Part shown: piece after piece, positions 47,467 to 55,832 of the stretch
Layout of the letters: the number at the start of each line of letters is the position of its first letter
How positions within the stretch are numbered: position 1 is the first letter of the stretch
Source: a virus
IMG/VR virus record: IMGVR_UViG_3300044624_002493
Location: 1-59,778 of that record
Reading direction: 5' to 3' (one strand)
Length of the DNA: 59,778 bases
Notes under the pieces: generated by a model
Databases searched by the model: none
What the model was told of the DNA's origin: nothing
Seen by the model: the letters and a program-made list of their open reading frames with translations, nothing else
Program-made: the position numbers and the translations under genes

Positions 47467-47669
47467 TCTGGTATTGCATGCAATTCAATAATACGATACA
47501 ATCTATCACATTCAATTTGTAATTCGTCAGCTCTGATCATTTCGTGCGAGTGTGCTTTAAACAATAAATCTCTTTCTGTTTGTAATTTAATTAGATAATC
47601 ATAAATTTCCAACATGGCAGATTCATCGGCATTCCATAGTTTTTGATTTGTTCTAATCCGTTCGTTCAT
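47463..47669 (-). CDS. small helical protein, 68 aa
   Basis: Function not recognised. A long amphipathic helix or coiled coil (EIYDYLIKLQTERDLLFKAH, then MIRADELQIECDRLYRIIEL). ATGA overlaps on both sides. Confidence 0.7.
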   Translation of the reverse strand: MNERIRTNQKLWNADESAMLEIYDYLIKLQTERDLLFKAHSHEMIRADELQIECDRLYRIIELHAIPE

Positions 47670-47899
47670 AACTTAGCCTCGTCTAGTGGGTGCATAGCGC
47701 CAGGGAATCTACTAGTATAAAACTTTTCATCCGGAATCGCAATGACCATTACTTGATCAATGGTATTACAATATGCATCCGCAGGATTGGCATACTTGAT
47801 TATGGCACAGGCTGTGTCATCTCCGGTCTCCAGACGATCCAACTTGCTCAATAACGCCAGTAAATTGCGTCTTGACAGGTAAAGTGTGTGTTGTTTCAT
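47666..47899 (-). CDS. small conserved-looking protein, 77 aa
   Basis: Function not recognised. HTLYLSRRNLLALLSKLDRL helix, then CAIIKYANPADAYCNTIDQV and VMVIAIPDEKFYTSRFPGAM. AGAGG ribosome site. It follows the metallophosphoesterase by one base. Confidence 0.75.
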   Translation of the reverse strand: MKQHTLYLSRRNLLALLSKLDRLETGDDTACAIIKYANPADAYCNTIDQVMVIAIPDEKFYTSRFPGAMHPLDEAKL

Positions 47900-47900
47900 A

Positions 47901-48821
47901 TTATACCTCTATGTATTGTAGTTTAAACCAGTCTGCACTGGCCTCGTGCCCAATGTATCCACGTGGGTTACAGACCACCCTAGTTTCACCAATCCAGTAA
48001 TTAAAGTTAAAATGTGTGTGCCCATGAAGCCAATAACGAATCTGCGGGCGAGCTTCAATAAAATCATCTAGACTGCTACGGAATGCACCATTCAGTAGAT
48101 TGCCCTTGTAGCATTCGGCCACACTCTGTTCGCTTGGACAATGATGCCCAACCACAATATAACTGCCGGGTTCACGGGTTGCATGGTCAATATAGGCCAA
48201 CATTTTTTCATGATCCACAACACTGTCTTCCGGCGACCAACGACTTGGCTCTTCTTTGAATTTGACACCATTAGGAATTAAGTTGCCCTTTTCATCCTTG
48301 ACATACCGGCCGCCGTTTTTACCATCATCGGTGTAGAGCGAATTTTCCATGTACAAAGGAACTCGTCGCACTACCACTCTGTTGCTGTTGAGCACTTCGC
48401 GGAAGTCATTCATGGCATCTTTACAGTAGCTCAAGGTTAGTGAATCGCTATTGTCCATGTTGGTCCACAAGGTGCCACACACAAAGGTATGGCCCTGGTG
48501 TGTCCATGTTTCTTTTTCGAGAATATGTAGATTGCCGTAATCCAAGTGTTCTCTTAGAATATTATAAGTCTTAGCAACATCGCCAGAATAATGTTCGTGA
48601 TTGCCCATGATATAAACCACCTGTGGAAATTCTTGACACACATGGTCAAAGAAAGCACGATACTCTTGAGCCAGGTGTTGCATATAGGTAGGACGGCCAT
48701 CCGCAAAGTGTTTGGCCACACAGATATCGCCAGCAAGAACTAAGACATCAGCACTTTCGGTGTTATCTAAAGTAATGGGTCCAAATTCTAAATGTATGTC
48801 AGACGCTAGGGCTAGTTTCAT
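47901..48821 (-). CDS. calcineurin-like metallophosphoesterase, 306 aa
   Basis: Five motifs are in order: ASDIHLEF (D8, H10), LAGDICVAKH (D31), IMGNHEHY (N and H about 72-73), VVGHHCPS (about 224-231) and WLHGHTHFNF (about 266-275). It hydrolyses phosphodiesters or phosphomonoesters; substrate unknown. Distinct from the LpxH-like enzyme at 33988. AAGGAAA ribosome site within the upstream gene end (23-nt overlap). Confidence 0.88.
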   Translation of the reverse strand: MKLALASDIHLEFGPITLDNTESADVLVLAGDICVAKHFADGRPTYMQHLAQEYRAFFDHVCQEFPQVVYIMGNHEHYSGDVAKTYNILREHLDYGNLHILEKETWTHQGHTFVCGTLWTNMDNSDSLTLSYCKDAMNDFREVLNSNRVVVRRVPLYMENSLYTDDGKNGGRYVKDEKGNLIPNGVKFKEEPSRWSPEDSVVDHEKMLAYIDHATREPGSYIVVGHHCPSEQSVAECYKGNLLNGAFRSSLDDFIEARPQIRYWLHGHTHFNFNYWIGETRVVCNPRGYIGHEASADWFKLQYIEV

Positions 48822-49173
48822 TTTTCCTTAATTCGTCTATTTGTTTTCGTAGTTCTGCAATGACCTCTGGATCACCTTTGTCCAAGTAAGCTGTTTTGTC
48901 TGGAAAGCGCAGAGCAAATGCTGTTTTGATTTCTGTTAAATCAATTCCTTGTGCCACAAATGTGCCATCTTCTAAATAGCAATAAATTCGGCCATTTTCA
49001 CGCTCGACTGTGAGTCCAACAATGTGTTGTTCGGCTTCACGCACGACTTCTTTGACCACACGATCAATTTCATTCTTGATCCGGCGGTACAATGACCAAA
49101 TGTATAATCCTACCATGCTAACCCCAAGCATGGCTCCAATTACAACAGCAGTGACAATATCTGTAAGTTCCAT
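48799..49173 (-). CDS. membrane-anchored protein, 124 aa
   Basis: One N-terminal membrane helix (IVTAVVIGAMLGVSMVGLYI, residues 5-24), then a charged helix and a small soluble domain (GRIYCYLEDGTFVAQGIDLT). Type and orientation suggest a cytoplasmic domain tethered to the inner membrane. Function unknown. Start 49173 is fixed by TAATG overlap. Confidence 0.72.
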   Translation of the reverse strand: MELTDIVTAVVIGAMLGVSMVGLYIWSLYRRIKNEIDRVVKEVVREAEQHIVGLTVERENGRIYCYLEDGTFVAQGIDLTEIKTAFALRFPDKTAYLDKGDPEVIAELRKQIDELRKNETSPSV

Positions 49174-49685
49174 TACGTTAGTCCTTTGGCTTCTACACCC
49201 GTTTTGTACCACTCAGTTAAAGGTTCGGGTTCGTTGTACTCTTCGTAGCCCCAAACGTCTGACGCAATTTCTTTATAGCGTTCTGGGTCTGAACTACAGT
49301 CCACATAATTCTGATCAATAAACTCGCCATCATAATTTAATGATCCTACAAATCCAACACCTGGTTCCCAATATTCTAAATTAAACTGCACACGCCCATC
49401 GTTAATAGCCCAAGTTTCAAATGCTGCCTCGGGCGGGCCCCATGGACTACAAAACGAAAATTCTATACTGTCTTCTTCGGCTTGATTTTCAAAATAAACA
49501 TCGCAGATGTCCCATTTACAGCCCCAATTATTTACTCGCCAATCATACCAACCTTCGTTGTCCTTGGGTTCGGGTACCATCCAGTTCAACAGCGGAGTGT
49601 TATCTTGATTTAGTATATCCGTGATTTCTTTAATCACAGGTGCTGGGCCTGTAATAGTTGCACGATTTGAACACCAGTTTGGAAT
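49173..49685 (-). CDS. YubB/DUF1281-like protein with probable ATT start, 170 aa
   Basis: The reading frame continues upstream of the first GTG (49637) into PNWCSNRATITGPAPVIKE, exactly how YubB/Api92-type proteins begin (MPNWCxN). At that place the codon is ATT (49685-49683), preceded 6-7 nt by AGAGGAA, and a sigma70 promoter lies just before. The rest shows DWRVNNWGCKWDICDVYFEN, another hallmark of the family, and ends EPLTEWYKTGVEAKGL. Function of the family is unknown (ferredoxin-like fold). ATT initiation is rare (known for infC); a sequencing or mutational change from ATG is possible. Confidence 0.75.
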   Translation of the reverse strand: MPNWCSNRATITGPAPVIKEITDILNQDNTPLLNWMVPEPKDNEGWYDWRVNNWGCKWDICDVYFENQAEEDSIEFSFCSPWGPPEAAFETWAINDGRVQFNLEYWEPGVGFVGSLNYDGEFIDQNYVDCSSDPERYKEIASDVWGYEEYNEPEPLTEWYKTGVEAKGLT

Positions 49686-49721
49686 TTTGGGTTCCTCTTT
49701 CTAAAAGTTTACAATATTACT

Positions 49722-49750
49722 ATTATACGCAATTTGTATTTATTAGTCAA
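49722..49750 (-). promoter_or_regulatory. sigma70 promoter (TTGACT-17-TATAAT)
   Basis: TTGACT (49750-49745), 17-nt spacer, TATAAT (49727-49722) on the minus strand, 36 nt before the ATT start of the YubB-like gene. It drives the long 49.7-46 kb operon. Confidence 0.75.
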
Positions 49751-49775
49751 TATCTTTCTAAACACCAATTTGGCA

Positions 49776-49781
49776 TAAATA
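49776..49781 (+). promoter_or_regulatory. TAAATA late promoter, 5 nt from the HNH ATG
   Basis: ATAAATA-ACTGC-ATG on the plus strand. There is no ribosome site at this ATG, which fits a leaderless late mRNA. Confidence 0.6.
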
Positions 49782-49786
49782 ACTGC

Positions 49787-50374
49787 ATGAATCCATTGCC
49801 TAACAAATACACCAAATATTACAATCAGTTAGTAGAATCTCGAAAACTACTAAATCGAACATTCCAAACCGGGTTTGAAAAACATCATATTGTTCCTAAA
49901 AGTTTAGGTGGTAACGATACCAAATCCAATTTGGTTGTTTTTACGCCTCGAGAACATTGTTTGGCTCATATGCTTTTAGCTAAAATGTATAGTGGCACAC
50001 CTAAAGCTAGAATGATTATGGCACTTAATGCGTTAATGAAATTAAGGAATAATAACCGAAATACATTAACTACAAAAGAATATGAAAGACTTAGACAAGC
50101 TCACTATAAAGCTATCATGGATCCAGATTTTCGAGCATACCGATCAGAACTTACCAAAAAACAATGGACTCCAGAACGCAGGGCTCAAGTAGCAGAAAAG
50201 ACCCGGCAACAATGGGCAACAGGTCCAAAAAGAGAAATATACGCAAGTGATGAATATCGATTAAAAAAATCTAAACAAATGAAAGAGCGTTGGAAGGACC
50301 CTGCTTATATTGAAGAACAATCTAATAAAGCTAAAATTCAGTGGGCAGAGGGCGGATCTTTACGCAACAAATAA
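49787..50374 (+). CDS. HNH endonuclease, 195 aa
   Basis: FEKHHIVPKSLGGNDTKSNL with FTPREHCLAHMLLAK (about 30-63) is a complete HNH motif of the homing/phage type. The C-terminal half is basic and contains repeats like ERWKDPAYIEEQSNKAKIQW, resembling NUMOD3-type DNA-binding helices. Free-standing HNH genes of this sort are common intron-less homing elements in T4-like phages. It stands alone between opposed genes, with its own promoter and terminator. Confidence 0.9.
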   Translation: MNPLPNKYTKYYNQLVESRKLLNRTFQTGFEKHHIVPKSLGGNDTKSNLVVFTPREHCLAHMLLAKMYSGTPKARMIMALNALMKLRNNNRNTLTTKEYERLRQAHYKAIMDPDFRAYRSELTKKQWTPERRAQVAEKTRQQWATGPKREIYASDEYRLKKSKQMKERWKDPAYIEEQSNKAKIQWAEGGSLRNK

Positions 50375-50381
50375 CCAAAGA

Positions 50382-50406
50382 AAAAGCCCGCATTGCACGG
50401 GCTTTT
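50382..50406. terminator. bidirectional terminator between HNH and HTH genes
   Basis: Stem AAAAGCCCG / CGGGCTTTT with a 7-nt loop; A and T runs on both sides allow it to end both the plus-strand HNH gene and the minus-strand HTH gene. Confidence 0.85.
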
Positions 50407-50447
50407 ATTACTAAGTGCTCAGTCTGAATTGAGCAGCGAAGAAGCTA

Positions 50448-50717
50448 TTAGAGGGTGATACCCATAGCCTGAGCTTTATAACCTAATGCTACCAACTTGC
50501 GTGATGGTTTTCCAAGTACGTATTCTGTAACTTGAACACCATTGCCTGCTTTGCGACTGTTAGTATAGATGGCAAAACCGTTGGCACGAATACGGCTTAC
50601 TTCAGCTGACAAATTCTTAACACCCATCTTGGATGCTTGGCTAGCTGTCAATGCTTTGCCTGACTGTAGTGCTTGGAATACACGGAAAGTCTTAGTTTCT
50701 GGATTGAAATATTTCAT
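50448..50717 (-). CDS. helix-turn-helix protein (HTH_39-like), 89 aa
   Basis: TFRVFQALQSGKALTASQAS, KMGVKNLSAEVSRIRANGFA and the wing VQVTEYVLGKPSRKLVALGY follow a winged-helix pattern used by small phage regulators. AAAGGTAAC precedes the ATG. It may regulate early or late genes; the palindromes at 6658 and 36160 are candidate targets, without evidence. Confidence 0.82.
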   Translation of the reverse strand: MKYFNPETKTFRVFQALQSGKALTASQASKMGVKNLSAEVSRIRANGFAIYTNSRKAGNGVQVTEYVLGKPSRKLVALGYKAQAMGITL

Positions 50718-50763
50718 TTGTGTTACCTTTCGTAAAATAGCTATTTTTCAACAGCATAGGTGT

Positions 50764-50793
50764 ATTGTAGCACGATTCTTGCGCAAATTGCAA
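50764..50793 (-). promoter_or_regulatory. weak sigma70-like promoter of the HTH gene
   Basis: TTGCAA (50793-50788), 18-nt spacer, TACAAT (50769-50764) on the minus strand. Confidence 0.35.
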
Positions 50794-50817
50794 CAAGGTT
50801 TGGATATCAACTTAACC

Positions 50818-50824
50818 ATAAATA
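50818..50824 (+). promoter_or_regulatory. ATAAATA late promoter of the 1400-aa fibre gene
   Basis: CATAAATAAC on the plus strand 26 nt upstream of the ATG, with AAGGAT as ribosome site between. Confidence 0.65.
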
Positions 50825-50850
50825 ACTAAAAAGGCTAACAAGGATCCTGC

Positions 50851-53800
50851 ATGACTGTTTATACAACTACTGCCACTGGTACTGATAGTACCGGTAACAT
50901 ACTCATAGTAAGTTCAACTGCCAACATGGCAATCGGTTTGCCAATATCGTTTTCAGGCACTGTTTTTGGCGGAATTGTTGCGGGGGATACCTATTACATT
51001 CTTAGCATTGTAAGTGGAACTCAAATTACTCTGAGCGGAACTGCCGGAGGAGCCGTGGTAGGATTAACCACTGCCACTGGATCAATGACTGCCACTTTCC
51101 AGAGTGGCGGACAACAAGTCATTGATGTTGGCGCTAGTGCCAATGATGGATCTGGTGAGCCGCTAAGAAACGCATTCACATCAATAAACACCAATTTTGA
51201 CCAGATTTGGGCATCAGGCCCAGTGGGGTCAAACGTGTTTATCGAAGACAATTCGATCAAAACTTTAAACACCAATGGTAATTTGGTGCTGGCACCAAAT
51301 GGTATAGCCAAAGTCGTCAGTAATGTAGATGTAGTGCCAAACAGTGCAAACATCAGAAATCTTGGTAGTAGTAACCTGCGTTGGAACACAGTATATGCAC
51401 AAAATTTAGATGTCACCGGCAGTGTAACCTACGAAAATTTAGCAGTCACAGGCAATGTTTCTGTAGGCGGATTTGTCAGTGTTGCAGGCAATGTCACAGG
51501 CAATTACATTTACGGTAATGGTGCATTTTTAACTGGCATTTCTGGTGGTGGAGGTGGTGGAATTGGAGCAACTGGATTAACAGGTGCAACTGGACAAGCA
51601 GGAGCTACTGGACCTGAAGGTACTCATGGAGCCACAGGTGGCGTTGGAGCTACCGGTACAGCAGGTAGTCAAGGCGTACAAGGCTATGTTGGAGCAACCG
51701 GCGCTACTGGTCTAACTGGAGCAACTGGTCTCAACGGTTTAAATGGATCCACGGGCCCACAGGGTGCCACTGGTGTTGGTGCAACTGGAGCCACAGGTCC
51801 TGCAGGTAGTGCTGGAACAGCAGGAGCTACAGGAGCAAGTGGTATTGAAGGACACCAAGGTGCTACTGGACCCACCGGTGCCACAGGTGCAAGTGGTCCA
51901 CAAGGCTATACAGGCGCAACTGGTACCGTAGGACAAACAGGATCTACAGGACTTACCGGAGCAACAGGTGAAATTGGAGCCACGGGTGTTGCAGGAACAA
52001 ACGGAGCCACCGGAGCAAGTGGTATTGCTGGCACAAATGGCGCAACTGGTGCGAGTGGCGTACAAGGTGACATAGGTGCTACTGGTGCGTCAGGCATACA
52101 AGGAACTGTTGGAGCCACAGGAGCAAGCGGAACAAACGGAGCCACTGGCGCAAGTGGTCCTCAAGGATTAACCGGCGGTACAGGACCAGTTGGACAGACC
52201 GGAGCTACCGGACTTACTGGAGCCACAGGTCAAACAGGTAACACAGGTGACATTGGTGCCACAGGTGCAAGTGGCGTACAGGGATTAACAGGATCCACTG
52301 GCTTTCAAGGAGCTACTGGAGAATTTGGAGCAACTGGTGCAAGTGGCATACAGGGATTAACTGGATCCACAGGTGGAGTTGGTGCCACAGGTGCAAGTGG
52401 GCTACAAGGAGCCACAGGCGTACAAGGCCTTAGTGGAGCAACAGGCGCTACTGGGTTGGCTGGCGCTACTGGTAGTGTTGGAGCCACAGGTGGAGTTGGA
52501 GCAACTGGAACACAAGGAACAATTGGTGCAACAGGTGCAAGTGGTATTCAAGGAACTGCTGGAGATCAAGGTGCCACTGGTGTAACTGGTGATATTGGCG
52601 CAACTGGTGCTACAGGAGTGACTGGTAGTACAGGACCACAAGGTGAAATTGGAGCTACTGGTGCAAGTGGCGTACAGGGATTAACAGGATCCACTGGACA
52701 AACAGGCGCTACAGGTGCCAGTGGCACACAAGGAGCCACAGGTGTACAAGGACTTACTGGCGCAACAGGAGCCACTGGTGTCCAGGGCGAAATAGGCGCC
52801 ACAGGTGCCTCAGGATTAGATGGTGCCACAGGTGCCACTGGTTTAATAGGTGCCACTGGTGTACCCGGTACTTCGGTAGCAATCACCGGATCTGTTGCCA
52901 ACGTAAATGACACCTATCCAGGCGGCGGCCCAAACGATCCAGATGGACTTCTTGATTATTATTTCCCTACTGCCGTTGCCGGTGACGGAGTAGTTGATCA
53001 AAACACTGGAAACTTATGGGTTTATGATGGCGCACAATGGGATGATGTTGGACAAATTGTTGGACCAGACGGTGCAACAGGTCTCACAGGTGCCACAGGC
53101 GTTGGAGCCACAGGCCCACAAGGAGCCACAGGCACAATTGGAGCCACTGGTGCCACGGGTGTACAGGGCGAAATCGGAGCCACTGGTCTTACAGGTGATG
53201 TGGGTGCCACAGGTGCGTCAGGCATACAGGGAACCATAGGTGCCACAGGTGCGTCAGGCATACAGGGAACCATAGGTGCCACTGGTGCTACTGGTGTGCA
53301 GGGACTCGAGGGTGCCACAGGTGTACAGGGCGAAATAGGTGCCACAGGCTTACAAGGCAACATAGGTGCCACTGGTGCGTCAGGCATACAGGGCGAAATT
53401 GGAGCAACTGGTGCGTCAGGTGTACAAGGTGATATTGGAGCCACTGGAGCAAGTGGCCTAACAGGAAGCACAGGACCACAAGGTGAAATTGGTGCCACTG
53501 GCCTACAGGGTGAAATTGGAGCAACTGGTGCAAGTGGCGTACAGGGATTCGATGGCGCAACAGGAGCAAGTGGATTAAATGGTGCTACTGGCCTAACTGG
53601 TAGTACAGGACCACAAGGAACAATTGGTGCCACTGGAGCAAGTGGTGTACAGGGATTAACTGGAGCCACTGGCGTACAAGGATTTGAGGGTGCTACTGGT
53701 GTACAAGGCGATATTGGTTCTACAGGCGTACAGGGATTTGATGGAGCCACTGGACCACAAGGTGAAATTGGAGCCACTGGAGTACAGGGCAATGTAGGTG

Positions 53801-55053
53801 CCACTGGTGCCACTGGATACAATGGTGCAACTGGTGCAACTGGCTTGCCAGGCATTGTTGAATCACCGACTGCACCATCAAACACCGACGTATTATGGTT
53901 GGATACCGGTGCTTCTGGCATAGTAGGTCAAGGAGCAACCGGACTTACTGGAGCAACTGGCGCATTTGGCGGCACACTGACCGGCAATATCAACGGCGCT
54001 GGATACAGCATTAGCAATGTTAATTCTTATACTGGAAATACCGTGTCGGTATCTGGTAACATTACTTCGGGCGACTTCCTAACAAGCGGCCAAATAACAT
54101 CTACCGGAGCAGGTAATACAGCTACCAATGGTGGACAGATTTTCCTAAACGGTGCAACCCTCAATAGAATTGATTGGAATACCAACGGTACTGGAGCTCC
54201 AGAATACACTACAAGAAGTGTAGGAGCCAAAGTTGTGCTTTATCCATCCATAGGTGGCAGTGCCGCCGATTATGCATTGGGCGTTGAAGCAGGTGCATTA
54301 TGGTCAGGTATTCCGGGCAACGACGGAGGACAGTTCTTTAAATGGTACGGAGGAAATATTCCAGTAGCAAGTTTATCAGGCACAGGTGTTTTCTCAGCCA
54401 CAGGCAATGTAACAGGTGGAAATATCTTAACTGGTGGTTTGATCTCAGCCACAGGCAACATCTCAGCTAACAACCTGTCACTCGCTGGCAATGTTACCAG
54501 CAACATTAGCTTTACTGGTGTCGACATTACTATAAACAATGCTCCAGGTGGCAACGAAGGTGCTGAAATTAAGTGGGCTTTACCAGCGGTGGCTAATACA
54601 TCTTTAAGCGGTACTTTAGTACAAGATGTCTACACAAACGGCATGCGGTTCTTTGAATCAGGTGGCAACACTCGTGGCCTATACATGGATCTGGGCAATG
54701 CACCTAATGTATCTACTACAGCAGTGGGCTACAGAGATATTCCGCAGGTCTCATTCACTGCCAACACAACCATTGCCACCACAGACGCTGGTAGACATTA
54801 TTACTCAACCCTGAGCACAGGAAATGTGCTGACCATTGCCAACAACGCAAGCCAAGGTTTCCAAGTTGGTGCCGCTATCTCAATCATCAATCAAGGCTCA
54901 GGCAATATTACTGTGGCACAGGGTTCTGGCGTTACCTTGTATCTTGCTGGCAATGCCACATCGGGCAACAGAAGCGTGGCCACATTTGGTATGGCCACCT
55001 TGATCAAAGTAGCAACAGACACTTGGTTCATCAACGGCACCGGAGTTAGTTAA
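50851..55053 (+). CDS. giant collagen-like tail fibre protein, 1400 aa
   Basis: N-terminal beta domain (1-85), the attachment motif [20 protein letters not shown] then [10 protein letters not shown] (about 90-122), a beta-repeat region, then very long Gly-X-Y blocks (about 230-675 and 730-1005) made of units such as [19 protein letters not shown]. They are interrupted by a non-collagen insert ([30 protein letters not shown]). The C-terminal 390 residues are TGNV-type beta repeats ending in a globular tip ([20 protein letters not shown]). Probably a long trimeric host-binding fibre. TAATG overlap with the LamG-like gene. Confidence 0.9.
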   Translation: MTVYTTTATGTDSTGNILIVSSTANMAIGLPISFSGTVFGGIVAGDTYYILSIVSGTQITLSGTAGGAVVGLTTATGSMTATFQSGGQQVIDVGASANDGSGEPLRNAFTSINTNFDQIWASGPVGSNVFIEDNSIKTLNTNGNLVLAPNGIAKVVSNVDVVPNSANIRNLGSSNLRWNTVYAQNLDVTGSVTYENLAVTGNVSVGGFVSVAGNVTGNYIYGNGAFLTGISGGGGGGIGATGLTGATGQAGATGPEGTHGATGGVGATGTAGSQGVQGYVGATGATGLTGATGLNGLNGSTGPQGATGVGATGATGPAGSAGTAGATGASGIEGHQGATGPTGATGASGPQGYTGATGTVGQTGSTGLTGATGEIGATGVAGTNGATGASGIAGTNGATGASGVQGDIGATGASGIQGTVGATGASGTNGATGASGPQGLTGGTGPVGQTGATGLTGATGQTGNTGDIGATGASGVQGLTGSTGFQGATGEFGATGASGIQGLTGSTGGVGATGASGLQGATGVQGLSGATGATGLAGATGSVGATGGVGATGTQGTIGATGASGIQGTAGDQGATGVTGDIGATGATGVTGSTGPQGEIGATGASGVQGLTGSTGQTGATGASGTQGATGVQGLTGATGATGVQGEIGATGASGLDGATGATGLIGATGVPGTSVAITGSVANVNDTYPGGGPNDPDGLLDYYFPTAVAGDGVVDQNTGNLWVYDGAQWDDVGQIVGPDGATGLTGATGVGATGPQGATGTIGATGATGVQGEIGATGLTGDVGATGASGIQGTIGATGASGIQGTIGATGATGVQGLEGATGVQGEIGATGLQGNIGATGASGIQGEIGATGASGVQGDIGATGASGLTGSTGPQGEIGATGLQGEIGATGASGVQGFDGATGASGLNGATGLTGSTGPQGTIGATGASGVQGLTGATGVQGFEGATGVQGDIGSTGVQGFDGATGPQGEIGATGVQGNVGATGATGYNGATGATGLPGIVESPTAPSNTDVLWLDTGASGIVGQGATGLTGATGAFGGTLTGNINGAGYSISNVNSYTGNTVSVSGNITSGDFLTSGQITSTGAGNTATNGGQIFLNGATLNRIDWNTNGTGAPEYTTRSVGAKVVLYPSIGGSAADYALGVEAGALWSGIPGNDGGQFFKWYGGNIPVASLSGTGVFSATGNVTGGNILTGGLISATGNISANNLSLAGNVTSNISFTGVDITINNAPGGNEGAEIKWALPAVANTSLSGTLVQDVYTNGMRFFESGGNTRGLYMDLGNAPNVSTTAVGYRDIPQVSFTANTTIATTDAGRHYYSTLSTGNVLTIANNASQGFQVGAAISIINQGSGNITVAQGSGVTLYLAGNATSGNRSVATFGMATLIKVATDTWFINGTGVS

Positions 55054-55808
55054 TGACCGGCATTATGATGGCCATGGCCAACAACAATGTGACTAGTTCT
55101 GTAAATTACACTGCCCTGGACGGCAGCCTGCAGTTCAACGGCAGTAGTCAATTTCTTTCATTGTCGCCGGGCTTTGCATTAGGTACCAGTGCTTACACCA
55201 TAGAAGGTTGGTTCTACAACAATGCCAACTATACCGCTCAAAGGGCATTGGTTGCCCCACAGCACCCTAGCGGTGCCTCGGGTGCCCTAAGTCTATACAC
55301 CAATGATGCACAATCATTTACCCTGGACGCATATGGTGGTCTTGGTGTTAGGACTTATACTTTTCCCACTAGCACTCTTCAGATCAACAAGTGGCAGTAC
55401 ATCATACTGAACCGCAATTCCAGCACCTCGGTAGAAACCATGTGGGTGGGTACCTTTGTCAATACCAGTTCATTGGTAACTTGCAGTCGTGCTACCAGTT
55501 GCACGGGCGGAACCAGTATCAGCGGTGGCACACAGGTTAACACACTAAATTACTCGGGTGTATGCAACAACATAGGCAAATTTTATGGGGGCTATTGGCC
55601 TGGCTTTATTACCAATTTTCGTGCCACAGTGGGCACAGCAGTTTACAACAGCACCAGTAGTACTGTGACTGCACCTACGGCACCATTGACCAGTTTGGCC
55701 AATACCAAGTATTTGATGCTGGGTGCGGCAGTGACCACCGACACCTCGGGTGTTCAAACTGTCACAAACAACGGCACAGTAACGCAGAGTGCTACCAAGC
55801 CATTCTAA
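55053..55808 (+). CDS. LamG/concanavalin-like domain protein, 251 aa
   Basis: LDGSLQFNGSSQFLSLSPGF, YTIEGWFYNN and LQINKWQYIILNRNSST are the strands of the LamG-type jelly roll (Laminin_G_3 pattern), followed by a GFITNFRATVGTAVYNS segment typical of the family end. Such domains bind carbohydrates. It is coupled to the giant fibre by TAATG, so it is likely a receptor-binding tip or fibre partner. Confidence 0.8.
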   Translation: MTGIMMAMANNNVTSSVNYTALDGSLQFNGSSQFLSLSPGFALGTSAYTIEGWFYNNANYTAQRALVAPQHPSGASGALSLYTNDAQSFTLDAYGGLGVRTYTFPTSTLQINKWQYIILNRNSSTSVETMWVGTFVNTSSLVTCSRATSCTGGTSISGGTQVNTLNYSGVCNNIGKFYGGYWPGFITNFRATVGTAVYNSTSSTVTAPTAPLTSLANTKYLMLGAAVTTDTSGVQTVTNNGTVTQSATKPF

Positions 55809-55810
55809 GA

Positions 55811-55816
55811 TAAATA
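55811..55816 (+). promoter_or_regulatory. TAAATA late-type promoter
   Basis: GATAAATATA on the plus strand between the LamG-like stop and the ATG of the 760-aa fibre gene. Confidence 0.55.
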
Positions 55817-55832
55817 TACAGAGATATTCACA

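Noticed and set aside
53022-53921. Long minus-strand frames of PVAPVAP type opposite the collagen-like genes (also 15664-16422, 22485-23057, 51684-52913, 55850-56353, 58243-59760)
   Set aside because: They are the antisense reading of Gly-Ala-Thr triplets and have no promoters or ribosome sites; the collagen frames explain the sequence.
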